DNA of 64,000 nt from Palsa-870 sp035937155 (GCA_035937155.1 DASYVJ010000065.1:73002-137001), one strand, 5' to 3'; counted from the stretch's first letter, positions 32,832 through 41,610 are shown. A program made the numbers and translations. The notes: a model not told the origin generated them from the letters alone.

Positions 32832-35311
32832 CTGAATCGCCTCTGACCCCGGTCATGCGTCAGTACCGGGAGGCGAAGGAGCAGCACCCCGACGGAATCC
32901 TCCTCTTCCGGCTCGGCGACTTCTACGAGATTTTCTTCGAAGACGCCGTGCTCGCAGCTCCGGTGATGGGCGTGACGCTCACCTCGAGACCACTCGGCAA
33001 GAGCGGCCGCGCGCCAATGTGCGGAGTACCGCACCACGCGTGGCAGGCCTATGTGGGCAAGCTGCTGCGAGCGGGGCACAAGGTCGTCATCTGCGACCAG
33101 GTGGAACCCGCCGGCAAGCACAAGGTGGTTCGCCGCGACGTCACGCGAGTCCTCACGCCGGGAACTGTGGTCGAAGACGCATACCTCGAGCCCTCGCGCG
33201 CCAACTATCTGGTCGCGGCGTGGACGCATGGGCCTGACGCCGGCCTTGCCGCTTGCGAGGTGTCTACCGGCGAGCTGCTCTTGTGCCAGCTGCCGCGCGG
33301 GCGCCTCGACGCTGAGCTCCTGCGACTTGCGCCCGCCGAATTGCTGACACCACCGGCGGTCGAGGAGTACCGGTTCGACCCTGTACGCGGTCAGCAGCGC
33401 CTTCGGGATTTGCTCGGCATTGCATTCGCAGCCTCGGTCGGCGCAGCCGATGCTCCGCTGGCCGTCGGCGCCGCCGGCGTAGTGCTCGAGTACCTCAAGC
33501 AGAACCAGACCCGCATCGCCCCGGGCTCCTTCAGTGTTCGCACCTACTCGCCAGACTCGACGATGCCGCTGGACGCGGCAACCGTGCGCAACCTCGAGCT
33601 GCCCGCGCTGGTCGACCTGATCGACAGGACGCGCACACCGATCGGAGCCAGGCGGCTGCATGCGTGGCTGGGGGCGCCGATGCGTGACGCGGAGTCGATC
33701 GAGCTGCGGTTGGCGGGTGTGGCTGAGCTCGTCTCCTCTGCCGACTTGCGCGACGCGCTCGGCACCGCGCTGAAGCCGGTTGGCGACCTCGAACGCCTCG
33801 CATCCCGCGCCGCGCAGGGTCACGCCAACGCTCGAGAGCTCGTCGCGCTTCGCCGCTCGCTAAACGCCATCCCGGGCCTGCAGGCCGCGCTGGGCGCCGG
33901 CCAGGCCCTTGTCATCAGGGAGCTGGCCGGACAGGTCAGCGAGGCGCCTGAGCTGGCAGCGAAGCTGTCGGCCGCGCTGGTCGAGGATCCACCCGCCGTC
34001 GCGCGCGAGGGTGGCGCGATCAGGACCGGCTTCGACACCGAGCTCGACGGCATCTCGGAGGCCTCGCGCAGCGCGCGCGAGTGGATCGGCGCCCTCGAAG
34101 GGTCGGAGCGGCGCCGGACAGGGATCCGCTCGTTGAAGGTGGGTTTCAACAAGGTCTTCGGCTACTACATCGAGGTCAGCAACGCGAACGCGGTAGCCAT
34201 TCCAGGCGATTACGTACGCAAGCAAACGCTGACCGGCGCGGAACGCTACCTCACGCCCGAGCTGAAGGAAAAAGAGGCGGTCGTGCTCACAGCGCAGGAG
34301 CGCATCGCCCAGCGGGAGCTGGAGATCCTGCGCGAGCTCGGCGTCGCTGTTGCGGAGTCGGCTGCGATTCTGCGTTCCAGCGCTTACGCCATCGGAATGC
34401 TCGACGCGCTGCTCAGCCTGGCGATGACCGCCGCCGAGTATGGATGGCACCGGCCCGAGGTCAACGCGGGCTTGAGGCTGAGCATCAAGGGCGGCCGACA
34501 TCCGCTGGTCGAACGTGCCCTGCCTGCCGGCGTGTTCGTGCCTAACGACCTCGAGCTGGATCCAGACCGCGACCAGGTCATCATCCTCACCGGCCCCAAC
34601 ATGGCCGGCAAGTCGACTTACCTACGGCAAGCCGCGGTAATCGTTCTCCTCGCGCAGTGTGGAAGCTTCGTTCCGGCGGAGAGCGCTGTCGTCGGGCTGG
34701 CCGACCGCATCTTCACTAGAGTCGGCGCGCACGACGACATCACAGCCGGCATGTCGACCTTCATGGTGGAGATGACCGAGACGGCGAACATCCTCAACCA
34801 CGCGACGCGATCGTCCCTGGTCATCCTCGACGAGGTGGGGAGGGGGACCTCGACCTACGACGGCCTATCGATCGCTCAAGCGGTTGTCGAGCACCTGCAC
34901 GATTCGCCGAAGCTCGGGTGCCGCACGTTGTTCGCCACGCACTACCACGAGCTCACAGCCCTGGCGGAGCGATTCGCTCGCGTGAGCAATCAACGAGTCG
35001 AAGTGCTGGAGGATGGTGAGACCGTCCGCTTCCTGCACCGTGTGGTGCCCGGTGGCGCTGACCGCTCGTACGGAATCCACGTTGCGGCCCTTGCCGGGCT
35101 TCCGTCAAGCGTGATCGCGCGGGCGCGCCAGGTGCTTGGGGAGCTGGAGCGGCAGCGACCGCTCGAGCCGCCTGAGCTACAGCTCGGCTTGCCGATCGAG
35201 CTGGCTCCAGACCCAATACGCAAGGAGCTCGAGGAGCTGCAGCCTGAGTCACTGAGCCCGCTCGAGGCGCTGCAGAAGCTCTACGAGCTGCGTGCGAGGC
35301 TGTCGGAGTGA
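32828..35311 (+). CDS. mutS: DNA mismatch repair protein MutS
   Basis: MutS recognises mispaired bases. From GTG 32828 (GTGA overlap with miaB) the protein has 827 residues. The mismatch-reading Phe-x-Glu motif is in GDFYEIFFEDA near residue 29; connector, lever and clamp domains follow; the ATPase has Walker A GPNMAGKSTYLRQAA near residue 590 and Walker B LVILDEVGRGTSTYDG near residue 664. A frame opening at 32681 is out of the question as start because it lies within miaB. The C-terminal dimerisation helix is short. mutL follows with a GTGA overlap. Confidence 0.96.
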   Translation: MTESPLTPVMRQYREAKEQHPDGILLFRLGDFYEIFFEDAVLAAPVMGVTLTSRPLGKSGRAPMCGVPHHAWQAYVGKLLRAGHKVVICDQVEPAGKHKVVRRDVTRVLTPGTVVEDAYLEPSRANYLVAAWTHGPDAGLAACEVSTGELLLCQLPRGRLDAELLRLAPAELLTPPAVEEYRFDPVRGQQRLRDLLGIAFAASVGAADAPLAVGAAGVVLEYLKQNQTRIAPGSFSVRTYSPDSTMPLDAATVRNLELPALVDLIDRTRTPIGARRLHAWLGAPMRDAESIELRLAGVAELVSSADLRDALGTALKPVGDLERLASRAAQGHANARELVALRRSLNAIPGLQAALGAGQALVIRELAGQVSEAPELAAKLSAALVEDPPAVAREGGAIRTGFDTELDGISEASRSAREWIGALEGSERRRTGIRSLKVGFNKVFGYYIEVSNANAVAIPGDYVRKQTLTGAERYLTPELKEKEAVVLTAQERIAQRELEILRELGVAVAESAAILRSSAYAIGMLDALLSLAMTAAEYGWHRPEVNAGLRLSIKGGRHPLVERALPAGVFVPNDLELDPDRDQVIILTGPNMAGKSTYLRQAAVIVLLAQCGSFVPAESAVVGLADRIFTRVGAHDDITAGMSTFMVEMTETANILNHATRSSLVILDEVGRGTSTYDGLSIAQAVVEHLHDSPKLGCRTLFATHYHELTALAERFARVSNQRVEVLEDGETVRFLHRVVPGGADRSYGIHVAALAGLPSSVIARARQVLGELERQRPLEPPELQLGLPIELAPDPIRKELEELQPESLSPLEALQKLYELRARLSE

Positions 35312-36972
35312 CCCAGTCCATTCATCTGCTCGCTCCGGAGGTCGCGGACGCGATCGCGGCAGGCGAGGTGATCGAGCGGCCGGCGTCGGTCGTCAAAGAG
35401 CTCGTTGAGAACGCGCTCGATGCAGACGCCAGACGCGTCAACATCGATGTGCGCGGCGCGGGCCGCACGTCGATCCGTGTCAGCGACGATGGCTCGGGCA
35501 TTGCGGCGGACGAGCTCGCGATTGCATTCGTGCGTCACGCCACAAGCAAGGTGGCCAAGCTCTCCGACCTCGATGCCATAGTTAGCTTCGGCTTCCGGGG
35601 CGAGGCTCTGGCCAGCATCGCGGCCGTGGCCGATGTCGAATGCTCCAGCGGCGGCGCGACCATTCGAGTCCACGCCGGTGAGCTGGTCGAAAAAGGATCA
35701 GGGCCATTGCTGCCAGGCGTGACGCTCGAGGTCCGAGACCTTTTTGCCAACGTCCCAGCCCGCTTGAAGTTTTTGAAGAGCGATGCGACAGAGGTTGCTG
35801 CGATCAAAGACGTCGTCAGCGCATTCGCGCTGCTTCATCCGCATGTGCGATTTCACCTCACGATCGATGCTCGAGTCGCGGTAAGCACGACTGGCGACGG
35901 TGACCGCCGGCGTGCGATCGCGGCGGTTTTTGGTGCGCCGGTCGCGGCCGAGGTGCTGGAGATCGTCGGCATGCCGCTGGCAGCGGGAATGGTGAGCCAG
36001 CCGCGCCTGAGTCGTGGGAGCCGTGACGGCATCGTCCTCGCGGTGAACGGCCGGCCGATCAGCTCGCGGGCACTCGTCTACGCGCTGGAGGAGTGCTATC
36101 AGGGCCGCTTGGAGCGGGGCCGCCACCCGGTCGCGGTCATCGATATCGGCATCGACCCCGAGCTTGTCGACGTCAATGTCCATCCGGCCAAGAAGGAGGT
36201 CCGCTTTCGAGACGAGGGCACTGTATTCGCGGCTCTCCAGCGAGCTGTACGTGCCGCTCTTGATGGCAGCGAGCCCTTTCGCTACCGGCCGGTCGAGACG
36301 ATGCCCGCGGTGGCCGCGGGGCGCGAATCCTCGCAGCTGACCATTCACGAGGCCGCGAGCGCTCTCGCGACAGCTGAGCCCGCCGTGCCACGCGGGGCTG
36401 AGTCTGCGGTGCTACGTCCGATCGGTCAGGTAGGTCCCGGTTACCTGGTGGCCGAGGGACCGCACGGCCTGGTCCTGGTCGACCAGCATGCTGCCCACGA
36501 GCGCGTGCTCTACAACAGGCTGCTGGAGCGCCTCCGGTCGGGTCGCGGCATGAGCCAGCCGCTGCTCATGCCAGAGGCGGTGGACGTCGAACCCGCGCTG
36601 ATCGCCGCCGCTGCGGATCATCGAGCGGACCTGGCGAACCTGGGTCTCGAATACGAGGAGTTCGGCCCGCGAAGCCTGCGGATCACCGCCGTGCCTGTCG
36701 AGATGCCAGCCGGGCGCGCGACCGCCGCGGTGCAGGAGACGCTTGCGGCCCTGGCCGAAAACCGCGGTGACGGAGCGCTGGAGCTGGCCGCGGCCGCGCT
36801 CGCCTGCCATTCGGCGGTGCGCTTCGGCGACGTCCTCGACGTAGCGGAGCAGCGGCGCCTGCTGGCGGATCTGGAATCAACCGAAGAATCAGTCACTTGT
36901 CCGCACGGCCGGCCTACTCGGCTGCTGGTGGAGTGGCAGGAGCTGACCCGGCATTTCCGGCGCAACTACTGA
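35308..36972 (+). CDS. mutL: DNA mismatch repair protein MutL
   Basis: MutL couples MutS recognition to strand incision or removal. The GHKL ATPase domain has VKELVENALDADA near residue 30, DDGSGI and FRGEALASIAAV near residue 93, and the transducer domain has VNVHPAKKEVRF near residue 291. The C-terminal domain includes DQHAAHERVLYN near residue 392 and CPHGRPT near residue 531. The endonuclease signature DQHA-x2-E-x4-E is incomplete: the last Glu is replaced by Asn. At 554 residues the protein is short, with a reduced linker. GTG 35308 overlaps mutS. Co-transcription with mutS and miaA is likely. Confidence 0.95.
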   Translation: MTQSIHLLAPEVADAIAAGEVIERPASVVKELVENALDADARRVNIDVRGAGRTSIRVSDDGSGIAADELAIAFVRHATSKVAKLSDLDAIVSFGFRGEALASIAAVADVECSSGGATIRVHAGELVEKGSGPLLPGVTLEVRDLFANVPARLKFLKSDATEVAAIKDVVSAFALLHPHVRFHLTIDARVAVSTTGDGDRRRAIAAVFGAPVAAEVLEIVGMPLAAGMVSQPRLSRGSRDGIVLAVNGRPISSRALVYALEECYQGRLERGRHPVAVIDIGIDPELVDVNVHPAKKEVRFRDEGTVFAALQRAVRAALDGSEPFRYRPVETMPAVAAGRESSQLTIHEAASALATAEPAVPRGAESAVLRPIGQVGPGYLVAEGPHGLVLVDQHAAHERVLYNRLLERLRSGRGMSQPLLMPEAVDVEPALIAAAADHRADLANLGLEYEEFGPRSLRITAVPVEMPAGRATAAVQETLAALAENRGDGALELAAAALACHSAVRFGDVLDVAEQRRLLADLESTEESVTCPHGRPTRLLVEWQELTRHFRRNY

Positions 36973-37860
36973 TTGCAGGTTCCCGTCATCGTGGGCCCGA
37001 CCGGAATCGGCAAGTCTCAGGTGGCCTTTGAGCTTGCGCTCGAGCTCGGTGGCGAGATCGTGGTGGCGGATTCCAAGCAGGTCTATCAGCGCCTGGACAT
37101 CGCGACTAACAAGCCGAGTCGAGAACACAGAGACCGCGTGCCATATCACTTGATCGACTTCGTCGATCCGGCATCGAGCTTCAACGCCGCGGAATACGTG
37201 CGGGGAGCCGGCGCCGCTATCGCAGATATTGCAAAGCGCGGTCGCGTGCCTGTCATCGAAGGCGGCACGATGCTGTACGTGGATGCGCTCTCCGATGGCT
37301 TCAGCCTCACCGGCGTCCCACCCAACGCCGAGTTGCGAGCTGAGCTCGAGGCTCTCGACCTGGCTGCATTGCGGACACGCCTCCTCGCACTGGATGACGA
37401 TCCCGGCGTTGACCTGCAGAACCCGGTCCGCATGATCCGAGCCATCGAGGTGCTGCAGTCCGCCGGCCCTCCGCTGCGTCGACTGCGCACGCGCACCCCT
37501 CCGTCGTGGCAAGCCTTGCGCATCGGTTTGACCGCGCCGCTGGAGGTGATCGATCGCCGGCTCGACGAGCGAAGCCGGCAGCAGGTCGCGCGAGGGCTGG
37601 TCGCCGAAACGCGCGCGGCTCTCGACGCAGGCGTGCCCAAAAGCGCTCCAGTCCTCACGGGCATTGGATATGCGGAAGCACTGGCGCACATCCGCGGTGA
37701 GCTGACGCTCGAGGAGCTGCCGTACGCCATGGCCCATTCAAACCGCCGGTACGCGCGGCGCCAGCTGCGTTGGTGGCGGCGCGACTCGCGCGTCACGTGG
37801 TTTGAGATCGAGCCTGATCCCTTGCCCGGTATCCTCAAGCACGTGAGGGCTGCAGCATGA
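36973..37860 (+). CDS. miaA: tRNA dimethylallyltransferase
   Basis: MiaA adds the dimethylallyl group to A37 of tRNAs, providing the substrate for MiaB. The 295-residue product has the P-loop VGPTGIGKSQVAFEL near residue 5 (Ile-Gly where most relatives have Ala/Thr-Ser or Thr-Gly), DSKQVYQRLDIATNKPS near residue 33, HLIDFVDP near 56, and the late AHSNRRYARRQLRWWRRD that contacts tRNA. The TTG start directly follows the mutL stop. The next gene overlaps as ATGA. Confidence 0.94.
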   Translation: MQVPVIVGPTGIGKSQVAFELALELGGEIVVADSKQVYQRLDIATNKPSREHRDRVPYHLIDFVDPASSFNAAEYVRGAGAAIADIAKRGRVPVIEGGTMLYVDALSDGFSLTGVPPNAELRAELEALDLAALRTRLLALDDDPGVDLQNPVRMIRAIEVLQSAGPPLRRLRTRTPPSWQALRIGLTAPLEVIDRRLDERSRQQVARGLVAETRAALDAGVPKSAPVLTGIGYAEALAHIRGELTLEELPYAMAHSNRRYARRQLRWWRRDSRVTWFEIEPDPLPGILKHVRAAA

Positions 37861-39032
37861 GCAAGACGGTGCACCCGGGGGCGAGTCGCCTTGCGAAAAT
37901 CCCGCCGTACCTATTCGCAGAGATCGATCGCAAGGTCCAGGAGAAGAAGAGGGCGGGCGTCGACGTGATCTCGCTCGGCATCGGCGATCCCGACCTGCCG
38001 ACTCCGCAGCGGATCGTCAACGTGCTGCAGGAAGCCGCCGCCGATCCCACCAACCACCGCTACGCGTCGTACTTCGGCCTGGCGGAGCTGCGCCAGGCCA
38101 TCGTAGGCTGGTACGGCGCGCGGTCGGGCGTGATACTCGACCCAGACACCGAAGTTCTTCCTACGCTCGGTTCCAAAGATGGCATCGCCCATGTGCCGCT
38201 GGCGCTGGTCGACCCGGGCGACATCGTGCTCGCTCCGAACCCCGGCTACACGGTCTACATGACCGGGGCGTTGATGGCGGGCGGCGATCCCTACATCATG
38301 CCGCTCACTGCAGCGAATCACTGGCTGCCCGACCTCGACGCGATCCCTGAAGACGTTGCGGAACGCGCGAGGCTCATGTGGCTGAACTACCCGAACAACC
38401 CGACCGCGGCCGTGGCCGACCGCGAGTTTCTGGAGCGCTCGGTTGCGTTCTGCCAGCGACACGACATCATCCTTTGCCACGACGCGCCTTACTCGGAGAT
38501 CGCCTTCGACGGCTACCGCCCGCTCACGCTGTTCGAGATCCCGGGTGCGAAGGAAATCGGCCTCGAATTCCACTCCCTTTCCAAGACGTTCAACATGACC
38601 GGATGGCGCATCGGCTGGGTCTGCGGCCGCGCGGATCTCGTCGGTCTCATCGGCCAGCTGAAAACGAACATCGACTCCGGCATCTTTCAGGCAGTCCAGT
38701 GGGCGGCGATCGAAGCGCTGAATGGGGGAGAGCAGGACACGCGCGAGGCATGCGACGTGTATGCCAGGCGCCACAAGCTGGTCGCCGACACGCTCAACGA
38801 CCTGGGCTGGAACATCAAGCCTCCGCGCGCCACCTTCTATGTGTGGGCGCCGGTGCCTGCCGGGTATGACTCGATCGGATTTGCGAGTCACGTGCTCGAT
38901 GAGGTGGGCGTCAACATCACGCCGGGGGTTGGTTTCGGCGCGCACGGAGAGGGCTACTTCAGGCTGTCGGTCACGGCCCCGGATGCTCGCCTGGAAGAGG
39001 CGATGACAAGGATGAGGAAGCTCAAGCTCTGA
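37857..39032 (+). CDS. dapL: LL-diaminopimelate aminotransferase (class I/II PLP aminotransferase)
   Basis: The 391-residue protein is a fold-type I aminotransferase closest in pattern to LL-DAP aminotransferase, which turns tetrahydrodipicolinate into LL-diaminopimelate in one step. Key segments are SLGIGDPDLPTPQ near residue 38, the Asn/Pro-rich NYPNNPTAAVAD near residue 176, and the PLP Lys in SLSKTFNMTGWRIGWVCG near residue 239. Together with asd, dapA and dapB in this window it supports the aminotransferase route; no dapD or dapE was seen. Other substrates, such as alanine or aspartate, cannot be excluded from sequence alone. Confidence 0.82.
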   Translation: MSKTVHPGASRLAKIPPYLFAEIDRKVQEKKRAGVDVISLGIGDPDLPTPQRIVNVLQEAAADPTNHRYASYFGLAELRQAIVGWYGARSGVILDPDTEVLPTLGSKDGIAHVPLALVDPGDIVLAPNPGYTVYMTGALMAGGDPYIMPLTAANHWLPDLDAIPEDVAERARLMWLNYPNNPTAAVADREFLERSVAFCQRHDIILCHDAPYSEIAFDGYRPLTLFEIPGAKEIGLEFHSLSKTFNMTGWRIGWVCGRADLVGLIGQLKTNIDSGIFQAVQWAAIEALNGGEQDTREACDVYARRHKLVADTLNDLGWNIKPPRATFYVWAPVPAGYDSIGFASHVLDEVGVNITPGVGFGAHGEGYFRLSVTAPDARLEEAMTRMRKLKL

Positions 39033-40333
39033 TTACGACCAGGACGCCGCGTGAGCGGGCGTATCTCATCGGCGTTTTGCTCCCAGGGACAACCGAGGAA
39101 CTGGTGCGCGAGCAGATGATGGAGCTGGCCGATCTCGCACGGACCGCGGGTGCTGAGGTCGTGGGCTCGGACGTGCAGCGCCGAAGCCAGGTTGACGCCA
39201 GGCACTTTATCGGCATGGGCAAGGTCGAAGAGCTGCGCGAGATGAAGCTGGAGGGCGGCTTCGACGTAATCATGTGCAACGAGGACCTCAGTCCTCGGCA
39301 GCAGCGGAACCTCGAGCTCGAGCTGAAGACACGAGTGCTCGATCGCACCGAGGTGATTCTCGAGATTTTCGCCCAGCATGCGCGCACGCACGAGGGGCGC
39401 CTCCAGGTCGAGTCGGCACGCCTGCATCACCTGCTACCGCGCCTCATCGGCGCGTACGCCTACGACCGACAGGTCGGTGGACGCCGTGGCGGTGTGGGCG
39501 CCCGCGGTGGGTTCGGCGAGCAGCAGATCGAGGTCGAGCGGCGGCGGATCCGCAAGCGAATGCGAGACCTCGAGCGCCAGATCGAGCAGGTACGGACCCA
39601 GCGCGGCCAGCAGCGCACCGGCCGGCGTCGCGCAGCCCTGGAGACTGCCGCGATCGTCGGATATACGAACGCAGGCAAGTCGACGCTGCTGAACACGCTG
39701 ACGGGCGCCGGCGTCCGCGCCGAGCAGCGGCTGTTTGCCACGCTTGATCCAACAACGCGAAAGGTCGAGCTGCCGGCCGGTCGTGAGCTGCTGCTCACCG
39801 ACACCGTCGGCTTTATTCAGAAGCTGCCGACCGACCTCGTGGCCGCCTTCCGGGCAACGCTCGAAGAGGTGACCGAGGCCGACCTGATCGTCCAGGTGCT
39901 CGATGCCAGCTCACCGGCCGTAGAGGAGCAGGCGGCGACGGTGGAACAGATCCTGGGGGAGCTTGGCGCCGCCGGCAAACCGCGGGTGGTGGCGCTCAAC
40001 AAGGTTGATCTCCTGGGACCGGCCTCCCGCCGGCGGGCGATCGGCACGCTGTCGAGCCGCTACCCAGGCGCGGTGCCGATCTCAGCGATCAACGGCAGCG
40101 GGTTCCCCGAGCTCCTGGGCGCCATGGACCAGGCCAGTCGCGGCGACATCGTCGACCTCGAAATCCTCGTGCCCTATGGAAGCGAGAGGGTGCTCGCCGC
40201 CCTACGCAAGGTCGGTGGGGTCGAGCGCACCGAATACGTCGAAGGCGGAACCAAAGCCTGGTGCTGGGTGCCCCGCCACGAGGCGCGCCGCTTCGAGCCT
40301 TTTGTTTCTGCTGCTCCTAACGGAACATCCTGA
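39032..40333 (+). CDS. hflX: GTPase HflX, probable ATT start
   Basis: HflX is a ribosome-associated GTPase that splits stalled ribosomes under stress. The protein has the HflX N-terminal domain (ERAYLIGVLLPG..., then FIGMGKVEELRE), a basic coiled coil, and the G domain with GYTNAGKSTLLNTL near residue 209, DTVGFIQKLP and NKVD. The first canonical start, TTG 39077, would cut into the first beta-strand; ATT 39032, which overlaps the dapL stop by one base, restores it. GAGGAAG lies 11 bases upstream. With ATT the length is 433 residues. The 3' end overlaps the lexA 3' end by 17 bases. Confidence 0.9.
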   Translation: MTTRTPRERAYLIGVLLPGTTEELVREQMMELADLARTAGAEVVGSDVQRRSQVDARHFIGMGKVEELREMKLEGGFDVIMCNEDLSPRQQRNLELELKTRVLDRTEVILEIFAQHARTHEGRLQVESARLHHLLPRLIGAYAYDRQVGGRRGGVGARGGFGEQQIEVERRRIRKRMRDLERQIEQVRTQRGQQRTGRRRAALETAAIVGYTNAGKSTLLNTLTGAGVRAEQRLFATLDPTTRKVELPAGRELLLTDTVGFIQKLPTDLVAAFRATLEEVTEADLIVQVLDASSPAVEEQAATVEQILGELGAAGKPRVVALNKVDLLGPASRRRAIGTLSSRYPGAVPISAINGSGFPELLGAMDQASRGDIVDLEILVPYGSERVLAALRKVGGVERTEYVEGGTKAWCWVPRHEARRFEPFVSAAPNGTS

Positions 40334-40931
40334 TCACACCGCGGACGACTCCGACCAGGCTCACGTTGGTGGTCACGATCGGCTCGTAGGCCGGGTTCTC
40401 CGCAATCAGCTTGACGTGGCCGTTGCCGCGCTCGAAGCGCTTGACTGTCGCGTCGCCGTCGACCAGGGCAACCACGATCGTGCCGTTGGACGCTTCCTGC
40501 TGAGGCTTCACCAGGACGAGGTCGCCGTCCACGATGCAGGCGTTGATCATGCTGTCGCCGCGGACGCGAAGGAGGAAAAACCCTTCCTGTGCGAGCTCGG
40601 GCGAAAGCAAGAGGTGGTCCTCGATGTTCTGCTCGGCGAGAATCGGGGCGCCGGCCGCGACATTGCCGACGATGGGGACCGATATGGCGTTGCGTCGCTG
40701 CGTGTCTGCGGCTACGTCCTGGACCAGCTGTACAGTGCGTGACTTGCTCGGGTCGCGCTTGATCAGGCCGCGGCGCTCCAGCTGGTTGAGGTGGTTGTGG
40801 ACTGTGGAGCTCGAGCTGAGGCCGACCGCCTCGCCGATCTCACGCACGCTCGGCGGGTAGCTGCGGACCCGCGTGACGTATCTGATGTAGTCGAGGATCT
40901 TGTTCTGGCGTTCCGTGAGTTGTTCGCTCAA
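40317..40931 (-). CDS. lexA: SOS repressor LexA
   Basis: LexA represses DNA damage genes and cleaves itself when RecA filaments form. The 204-residue protein begins with TTG 40931 and has a winged helix-turn-helix (about 1-65, YPPSVREIGEAVGLSSSSTV), the self-cleavage Ala-Gly in NVAAGAPILAEQ near residue 94, the catalytic Ser in GDSMIN near residue 127 and Lys in GDATVKRF near residue 164. GGAGAAG precedes the start. Two SOS boxes lie in the divergent region between lexA and the YneA-like gene, so autoregulation is expected. Confidence 0.96.
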   Translation of the reverse strand: MSEQLTERQNKILDYIRYVTRVRSYPPSVREIGEAVGLSSSSTVHNHLNQLERRGLIKRDPSKSRTVQLVQDVAADTQRRNAISVPIVGNVAAGAPILAEQNIEDHLLLSPELAQEGFFLLRVRGDSMINACIVDGDLVLVKPQQEASNGTIVVALVDGDATVKRFERGNGHVKLIAENPAYEPIVTTNVSLVGVVRGVIRMFR

Positions 40932-40971
40932 ATTCGTTCTTCTCCAGCGCGTGGTGGGGACTTTAGCGGCA

Positions 40972-41010
40972 TGCTAGCAAACTTGCCCGCTCAGTGCAAA
41001 CCTTTGTTCG
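40972..41010 (-). promoter_or_regulatory. lexA promoter with SOS box (one mismatch)
   Basis: On the minus strand a -35 TTTGCA (41000-40995) and a -10 TAGCAT (40977-40972) are 17 bases apart. CAAACCTTTGTTCG (plus strand 40997-41010) differs at one base from CGAAC-N4-GTTCG and overlaps the -35, fitting LexA autorepression. Confidence 0.75.
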
Positions 41011-41016
41011 GTAGCA

Positions 41017-41065
41017 TTGACAATCGAACGCCCGTTCGCTACTGTCTCTCTCGAACAGATGTACG
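41017..41065 (+). promoter_or_regulatory. SOS promoter of the YneA-like gene with two LexA boxes
   Basis: TTGACA at 41017-41022 and TACTGT at 41040-41045 are 17 bases apart. A perfect box CGAACGCCCGTTCG lies at 41025-41038 in the spacer. A second box CGAACAGATGTACG (41052-41065, one mismatch) overlaps the ATG at 41059. The predicted transcript starts about seven bases before that ATG. Confidence 0.88.
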
Positions 41066-41364
41066 CCACAGGCTACAGGACCCATCCGCTGCGCTCCGCC
41101 CGCCGTATCCGGCCGGCCGGCCGCCTGGTCGCGGTCGGGCTGCTGGCCCTGTCGGTCAGCCTGGGGCTGGCTGTGGTGGCGCACGGCGGCACGGCGGCGG
41201 TGGATTCGACCGTCGTGGTACAGCCAGGTGACACGCTGTGGTCGATCGCGGCCCAGAAGTACCCTTCAGATGACGTACGAGCCCGTGTGGATGACATCGA
41301 GCGCGCCAACGGCCTGACGAGCCCGGTGATCGAGGCGGGGGAGATCCTGCACCTGCCGGCCTGA
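41059..41364 (+). CDS. YneA-like SOS cell-division inhibitor (membrane helix plus LysM)
   Basis: The 101-residue protein from ATG 41059 has a basic N-terminus, one membrane helix (about 21-43), and a LysM peptidoglycan-binding domain at about residues 50-100 with VVVQPGDTLWSIAAQKYP. A small membrane-anchored LysM protein divergent from lexA is the layout of Bacillus YneA, which delays septation during the SOS response. Two LexA boxes overlap its promoter and start. The name is inferred from architecture, neighbour and control. The glutaredoxin-like gene follows after 18 bases. Confidence 0.83.
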   Translation: MYATGYRTHPLRSARRIRPAGRLVAVGLLALSVSLGLAVVAHGGTAAVDSTVVVQPGDTLWSIAAQKYPSDDVRARVDDIERANGLTSPVIEAGEILHLPA

Positions 41365-41382
41365 CCAGCTAGCCTCGGAGCC

Positions 41383-41610
41383 GTGGAGATCGTCCTTGTC
41401 ACCCGGAAGGGCTGTCATCTCTGCGACCAGGCCCTGGCCATGCTTCACGAGCTCGGCGTCGAGCCCGAGCTCCAGGATGTCGACGCCGACGATCGCCTGC
41501 ACGATCTGTACGACTTCAGGGTTCCGGTGGTCCTCCTGGACGGACGGGTCATCGGGGAAGGCAGGATTCGGCAGGACGAGCTCCGGCGGGCGCTAGACCT
41601 CGCCCTCTGA
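41383..41610 (+). CDS. Glutaredoxin-like protein
   Basis: The 75-residue product is a minimal thioredoxin fold with the redox motif CHLC at residues 11-14 and the cis-Pro in FRVPVVLLDG near residue 48. It resembles the DUF836/NrdH-like group that reduces disulfides, but its partner is unknown. It begins with GTG 41383 right after the SOS-controlled LysM gene and may be read through from the same promoter. Its end overlaps the gene on the other strand by 18 bases. Confidence 0.85.
   Translation: MEIVLVTRKGCHLCDQALAMLHELGVEPELQDVDADDRLHDLYDFRVPVVLLDGRVIGEGRIRQDELRRALDLAL

Noticed and set aside
34080..34545. Secondary plus-strand open frames within mutS and other core genes.
   Set aside because: They are out-of-frame shadows of confident genes with no independent start signal or motif.
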